Assembly: GCF_015461845.1 (NCBI RefSeq)
Contig: NZ_JACOPW010000002.1
Span: forward strand, 248,001 to 312,000
DNA from: Pseudomonas mucoides
GTDB lineage: Bacteria; Pseudomonadota; Gammaproteobacteria; Pseudomonadales; Pseudomonadaceae
Length of the DNA: 64,000 nt
Reading direction: 5' to 3'
The notes under the pieces are model-generated. The model did no database searches, was not told where the DNA came from, and saw only the letters and a list, made by a program, of their open reading frames with translations. Numbering within the stretch: the first letter of the stretch is position 1; each line of letters opens with the position of its first letter. This document shows positions 61,277 to 64,000 of the stretch, one piece after another. The translations under genes and the position numbers were made by a program.

Positions 61277-64000
61277 ATGACTACTTTCCAGCCTGCTACC
61301 GAAAGCCCGACCAGCCACATCGGCGCCCGTCAGACCCGTGTCGAGGACGCCGCATTGCTGCGCGGCCTCGGCTGCTATGCCGATGACGCTGCGATTCCTC
61401 CGGGTACGCTACATGCGGCGATCATCCGTTCACCCCACGCTCACGCACGAATCACCTCGGTGGACTTTTCCCGTGCGCTACTGATGAAAGGCGTGCACGG
61501 CGTGCTGGTCGGCGAAGACGTCAAACGCTGGGCGCTGCCGTTCCCGGTGGGAGTGCGTCAGCCGATGGAGCACTGGTGCGTCGCCGTCGACAAGGTGCGT
61601 TACGTCGGGGAGCCGGTGGCGGTGGTGATCGCCGAGAGCCGCTATCTGGCCGAGGACGCCATCGAAGGTGTGCGCGTTGAATACGAGCCGCTGCCACCGA
61701 TCATCGACCCTGAACTGGCCACCACCGAGCAGGCGCCGATCCTGCACGAAGCGGTCGGCAGCAACGTGGTCAACGAACGGCACTTTCGTTATGGCGAGCC
61801 GGAGCAGGCGTTCGAGCAGGCGCCGCACAAGGTCTCGCTCAAAGTGAAGTTTCCACGCAGTTCCTGCACACCCATTGAATGCTATGTGGTGCTGGCGCAG
61901 TACGAGCGCGCCACCGGCATTTATGACGTGCTGGCCAATTTCCAGGGCCCCTATGCGTTGCACACGGTCATGGCCCGGGCACTGAATGTGCCCGGCAACC
62001 GCTTGCGTTTGCGTACACCGAAAGATTCCGGCGGCAGCTTTGGCATCAAGCAAGGGGTTTTCCCTTACGTGGTGATGATGGGCCTGGCGTCACGCAAGGT
62101 CGGCGCGCCGGTGAAGTGGGTCGAGGACCGTTTGGAGCATTTGCAGGGGGCTTCTTCGGCGACCAATCGGGTGACCGAAATCGAAGCGGCGGTAGAAGCA
62201 GACGGCCGCATCACGGCTCTGCGCTATGACCAGATCGACGATTGCGGTGCCTATCTGAGAGCGCCTGAACCTGCGACTTTCTACCGCATGCACGGCAACC
62301 TGACGGGTGCCTACGCAATCCGCAATTTGCAAGTGCGCAACCGGGTAGTGCTGACCAACAAAACCCCTTCCGGCCTGAACCGTGGTTTTGGTGGCCCGCA
62401 GGTGTATTTCGCCCTGGAGCGGCTGTTGCAACACATCGCCGTGCAGTTGAAGCTTGATCCGTTGGACGTGATCCGTCGCAACCTGGTGCCGGCCGATGCC
62501 TTCCCTTATCGCGCGGCCGCCGGTGCGTTGCTCGATTCCGGCAATTACCAGGCAGGCATTGCCTTGGCGGCGGCTGACGGTGGACTCGACGAGTTGCTCG
62601 AACGTCGTGATCAGGCGCGTGCCGAAGGCCGGATCTACGGCATCGGTTATGCCGCCGTCATCGAGCCTTCGATTTCCAACATGGGCTACATCACCACCGC
62701 GATGACACCCGAAGAGCGGCGCAAGGCCGGTCCGAAAAACGGCGCTGTCGCCACCGCCACCATCAACGTCGGCCCATTGGGTGACGTCAGTGTGCACGTG
62801 TCCTCGGCACCGCAAGGGCAGGGCCATCAAACCACCGTCGCTCAGGTCGTCGCCGAAGTGCTTGGGGTTGCGCTGGAGTCCATCGTGGTCAACGTCGAGC
62901 TCGATACCCAGAAGGACGCCTGGTCGATTGCCTCGGGCAACTATTCCAGCCGCTTCGCCGGCGCCGTGGCCGGTGCCGTCTACAAGGCCGCGCTGAAGAT
63001 CCGCGATCGCCTCGCCGCGATTGCCGCCGAACAATTGCAGGCCAGTCCCGAAGATATTCGTTTCGCCGGCGGCAAGATTTTTGTCGTCAATGGCGGGGCG
63101 GTAGCGCCATTCCATCGGATTGCCGGTGCGACCCATTGGTCGCCGGGCCTGCTGCCGGAAGGTGAAAGTGGCGGTCTGCGAGAAACCGCCTTCTGGAGCC
63201 CGCCGCAATTGGTGGCACCGGACGACCAGGATCAGGTCAATAGCTCGCTGTGCTACGGCTTTGTCTTCGACATCTGTGGTCTGGAAATCGACCGCATGAC
63301 CGGCGAGATCCACATCGATCGCTATGTCACCTGCCATGACGCAGGCCGCCTGCTCAACCCGGCGCTGGTCGATGGCCAGATTCGTGGCGGCTTCACCCAA
63401 GGCCTCGGCGCGGCGCTGATGGAAGAGTTCGCCTATGGCGAGGACGGCAGCTTCCTCAGCGGGACCTTCGCCGATTATCTGGTGCCGACCGCACCGGAAG
63501 TGATCGAACCGATGATCCTGCACATGGAAACGCCATCGCCATTCACCCCGCTGGGCGCCAAGGGTGTGGGCGAGGGCAACAATATGAGCACGCCGGTGTG
63601 TATCGCCAACGCGGTGGCCGACGCCCTCGCTCGCTCGGACATCCGCCTGCCACTGACGCCATCGAAAGTACGCACGCTCATCGGCATCGACGAGCCGCCA
63701 CGGCCAGCCGGTATGGAGGCCGATGACAACCTCGACGCAGCACCTGCCGGTGGACCGGCACTGCGGGCCAACGACTCGGTGGTGATTCCTGCTTCGCCGC
63801 AACAGGTCTTCGATACCTTGCTCGACCCGCAGACGCTGGCGGCGATCATTCCCGGTTGTCACGACCTCGTGCTTGAAGGCGAAAACCGCTACCGCGCAGA
63901 TGTCACCGTCGGCGTCGGCATGATCCGCGCGCGCTTCGAGGCCAAGGTTGCCCTGAGTGATCTGGACCCGCCGCATTCATTGCGTCTGTCCGGTTCCGGC
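61277..64000 (+). CDS. Molybdopterin hydroxylase large subunit (xanthine dehydrogenase/CoxL family) with CoxG-like C-terminal domain, 3' end outside the window
   Basis: The frame is open from ATG 61277 to the last base (908 codons) with no stop. Residues 15 to about 800 match the molybdenum-binding subunit of aldehyde/xanthine oxidases: GARQTRVEDAALLRG start, the oxyanion-side TPSGLNRGFGGPQ near residue 375 and the catalytic glutamate Glu766 in GVGEGNN. From about residue 830 a SRPBCC/CoxG-like domain follows (VVIPASPQQVFDTLLDPQTLAAIIPGC), so the two functions are joined. The small and medium subunits should lie downstream. Substrate is unknown; the carbon-monoxide-specific VAYRCSFR motif is absent. 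Confidence 0.9.
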   Translation, partial: MTTFQPATESPTSHIGARQTRVEDAALLRGLGCYADDAAIPPGTLHAAIIRSPHAHARITSVDFSRALLMKGVHGVLVGEDVKRWALPFPVGVRQPMEHWCVAVDKVRYVGEPVAVVIAESRYLAEDAIEGVRVEYEPLPPIIDPELATTEQAPILHEAVGSNVVNERHFRYGEPEQAFEQAPHKVSLKVKFPRSSCTPIECYVVLAQYERATGIYDVLANFQGPYALHTVMARALNVPGNRLRLRTPKDSGGSFGIKQGVFPYVVMMGLASRKVGAPVKWVEDRLEHLQGASSATNRVTEIEAAVEADGRITALRYDQIDDCGAYLRAPEPATFYRMHGNLTGAYAIRNLQVRNRVVLTNKTPSGLNRGFGGPQVYFALERLLQHIAVQLKLDPLDVIRRNLVPADAFPYRAAAGALLDSGNYQAGIALAAADGGLDELLERRDQARAEGRIYGIGYAAVIEPSISNMGYITTAMTPEERRKAGPKNGAVATATINVGPLGDVSVHVSSAPQGQGHQTTVAQVVAEVLGVALESIVVNVELDTQKDAWSIASGNYSSRFAGAVAGAVYKAALKIRDRLAAIAAEQLQASPEDIRFAGGKIFVVNGGAVAPFHRIAGATHWSPGLLPEGESGGLRETAFWSPPQLVAPDDQDQVNSSLCYGFVFDICGLEIDRMTGEIHIDRYVTCHDAGRLLNPALVDGQIRGGFTQGLGAALMEEFAYGEDGSFLSGTFADYLVPTAPEVIEPMILHMETPSPFTPLGAKGVGEGNNMSTPVCIANAVADALARSDIRLPLTPSKVRTLIGIDEPPRPAGMEADDNLDAAPAGGPALRANDSVVIPASPQQVFDTLLDPQTLAAIIPGCHDLVLEGENRYRADVTVGVGMIRARFEAKVALSDLDPPHSLRLSGSG

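Noticed and set aside
62090-63976. 628-codon minus-strand open frame
   Set aside because: It is the antisense shadow of the large molybdopterin hydroxylase gene, whose plus frame has motifs and runs off the window end.

Overview
The window looks like chromosomal DNA of a Pseudomonas of the fluorescens type. The evidence is a family I.3 RTX lipase, two OprD-family porins, many paired REP hairpins built on a GAGCnnGCTCGCGA-like core, GC-rich codon use, and selenocysteine formate dehydrogenase genes in the order usual for pseudomonads. No plasmid or prophage backbone is seen. I found no rRNA, CRISPR array or insertion sequence. The only tRNA is tRNA-Sec.

Layout, part 1. 1-6.1 kb: 3' part of a secreted lipase/polyurethanase, a small lipoprotein, then a translationally coupled pair of a FAN1-like VRR-NUC nuclease and an XPD/DinG-like Fe-S helicase with its own N-terminal nuclease motif. 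6.2-16 kb: an orphan zeta-toxin-like P-loop kinase, a DJ-1/PfpI protein, a PAS-PAS hybrid histidine kinase, a hemerythrin, a cation/proton antiporter, a Yip1-like membrane protein, a short-chain dehydrogenase and a PatB-type C-S lyase. 15.9-25.0 kb: a complete selenocysteine island, fdnG (with in-frame UGA and SECIS)-fdnH-fdnI-fdhE-selA-selB-tRNA-Sec. It holds the enzyme, the maturation factor and most of the decoding machinery in one direction.

Layout, part 2. 25.0-32.8 kb: a short-chain polyhydroxyalkanoate locus with class I phaC, an acetoacetyl-CoA reductase, a divergent AraC-type regulator, a DUF3141 PhaC-like protein, a phasin and phaR. Two inverted PhaR-type sites lie before the phasin. 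No beta-ketothiolase is present. 33-44.5 kb: a minus-strand run of acyl-CoA synthetase, DUF485 protein, ActP-type symporter, acyl-CoA dehydrogenase and OprD porin. It faces a soluble PAS histidine kinase and FixJ-type regulator, with an AT-rich dyad between them, and a second OprD follows. This suggests regulated uptake and CoA activation of a short organic acid.

Layout, part 3. 44.5-52.2 kb: a YcaC-like hydrolase, an AI-2E-family permease, a patatin, then an amine-catabolism-like trio (FAD oxidase, XRE-cupin regulator, glutamine-synthetase-like ligase) behind a perfect 12-bp inverted repeat, followed by a 5'-truncated DUF72 gene. 52.2-53.5 kb: four small proteins of unknown function, three of them low-complexity. 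53.7-61.1 kb: aconitase B, a LprI-MliC double lysozyme-inhibitor-like protein, a lower-GC thymidylate-kinase-like gene between 18-bp direct repeats, and a GAF-PAS-GGDEF-EAL protein. The window ends inside a molybdopterin hydroxylase large subunit fused to a CoxG-like domain.

The best candidates for a second look are the orphan zeta-like kinase beside the nuclease-helicase pair, the kinase cassette between direct repeats, the LprI-MliC fusion and the perfect inverted repeat at 47913-47942. Nothing here proves a wholly new system. All family assignments come from reading the sequence, without database searches.
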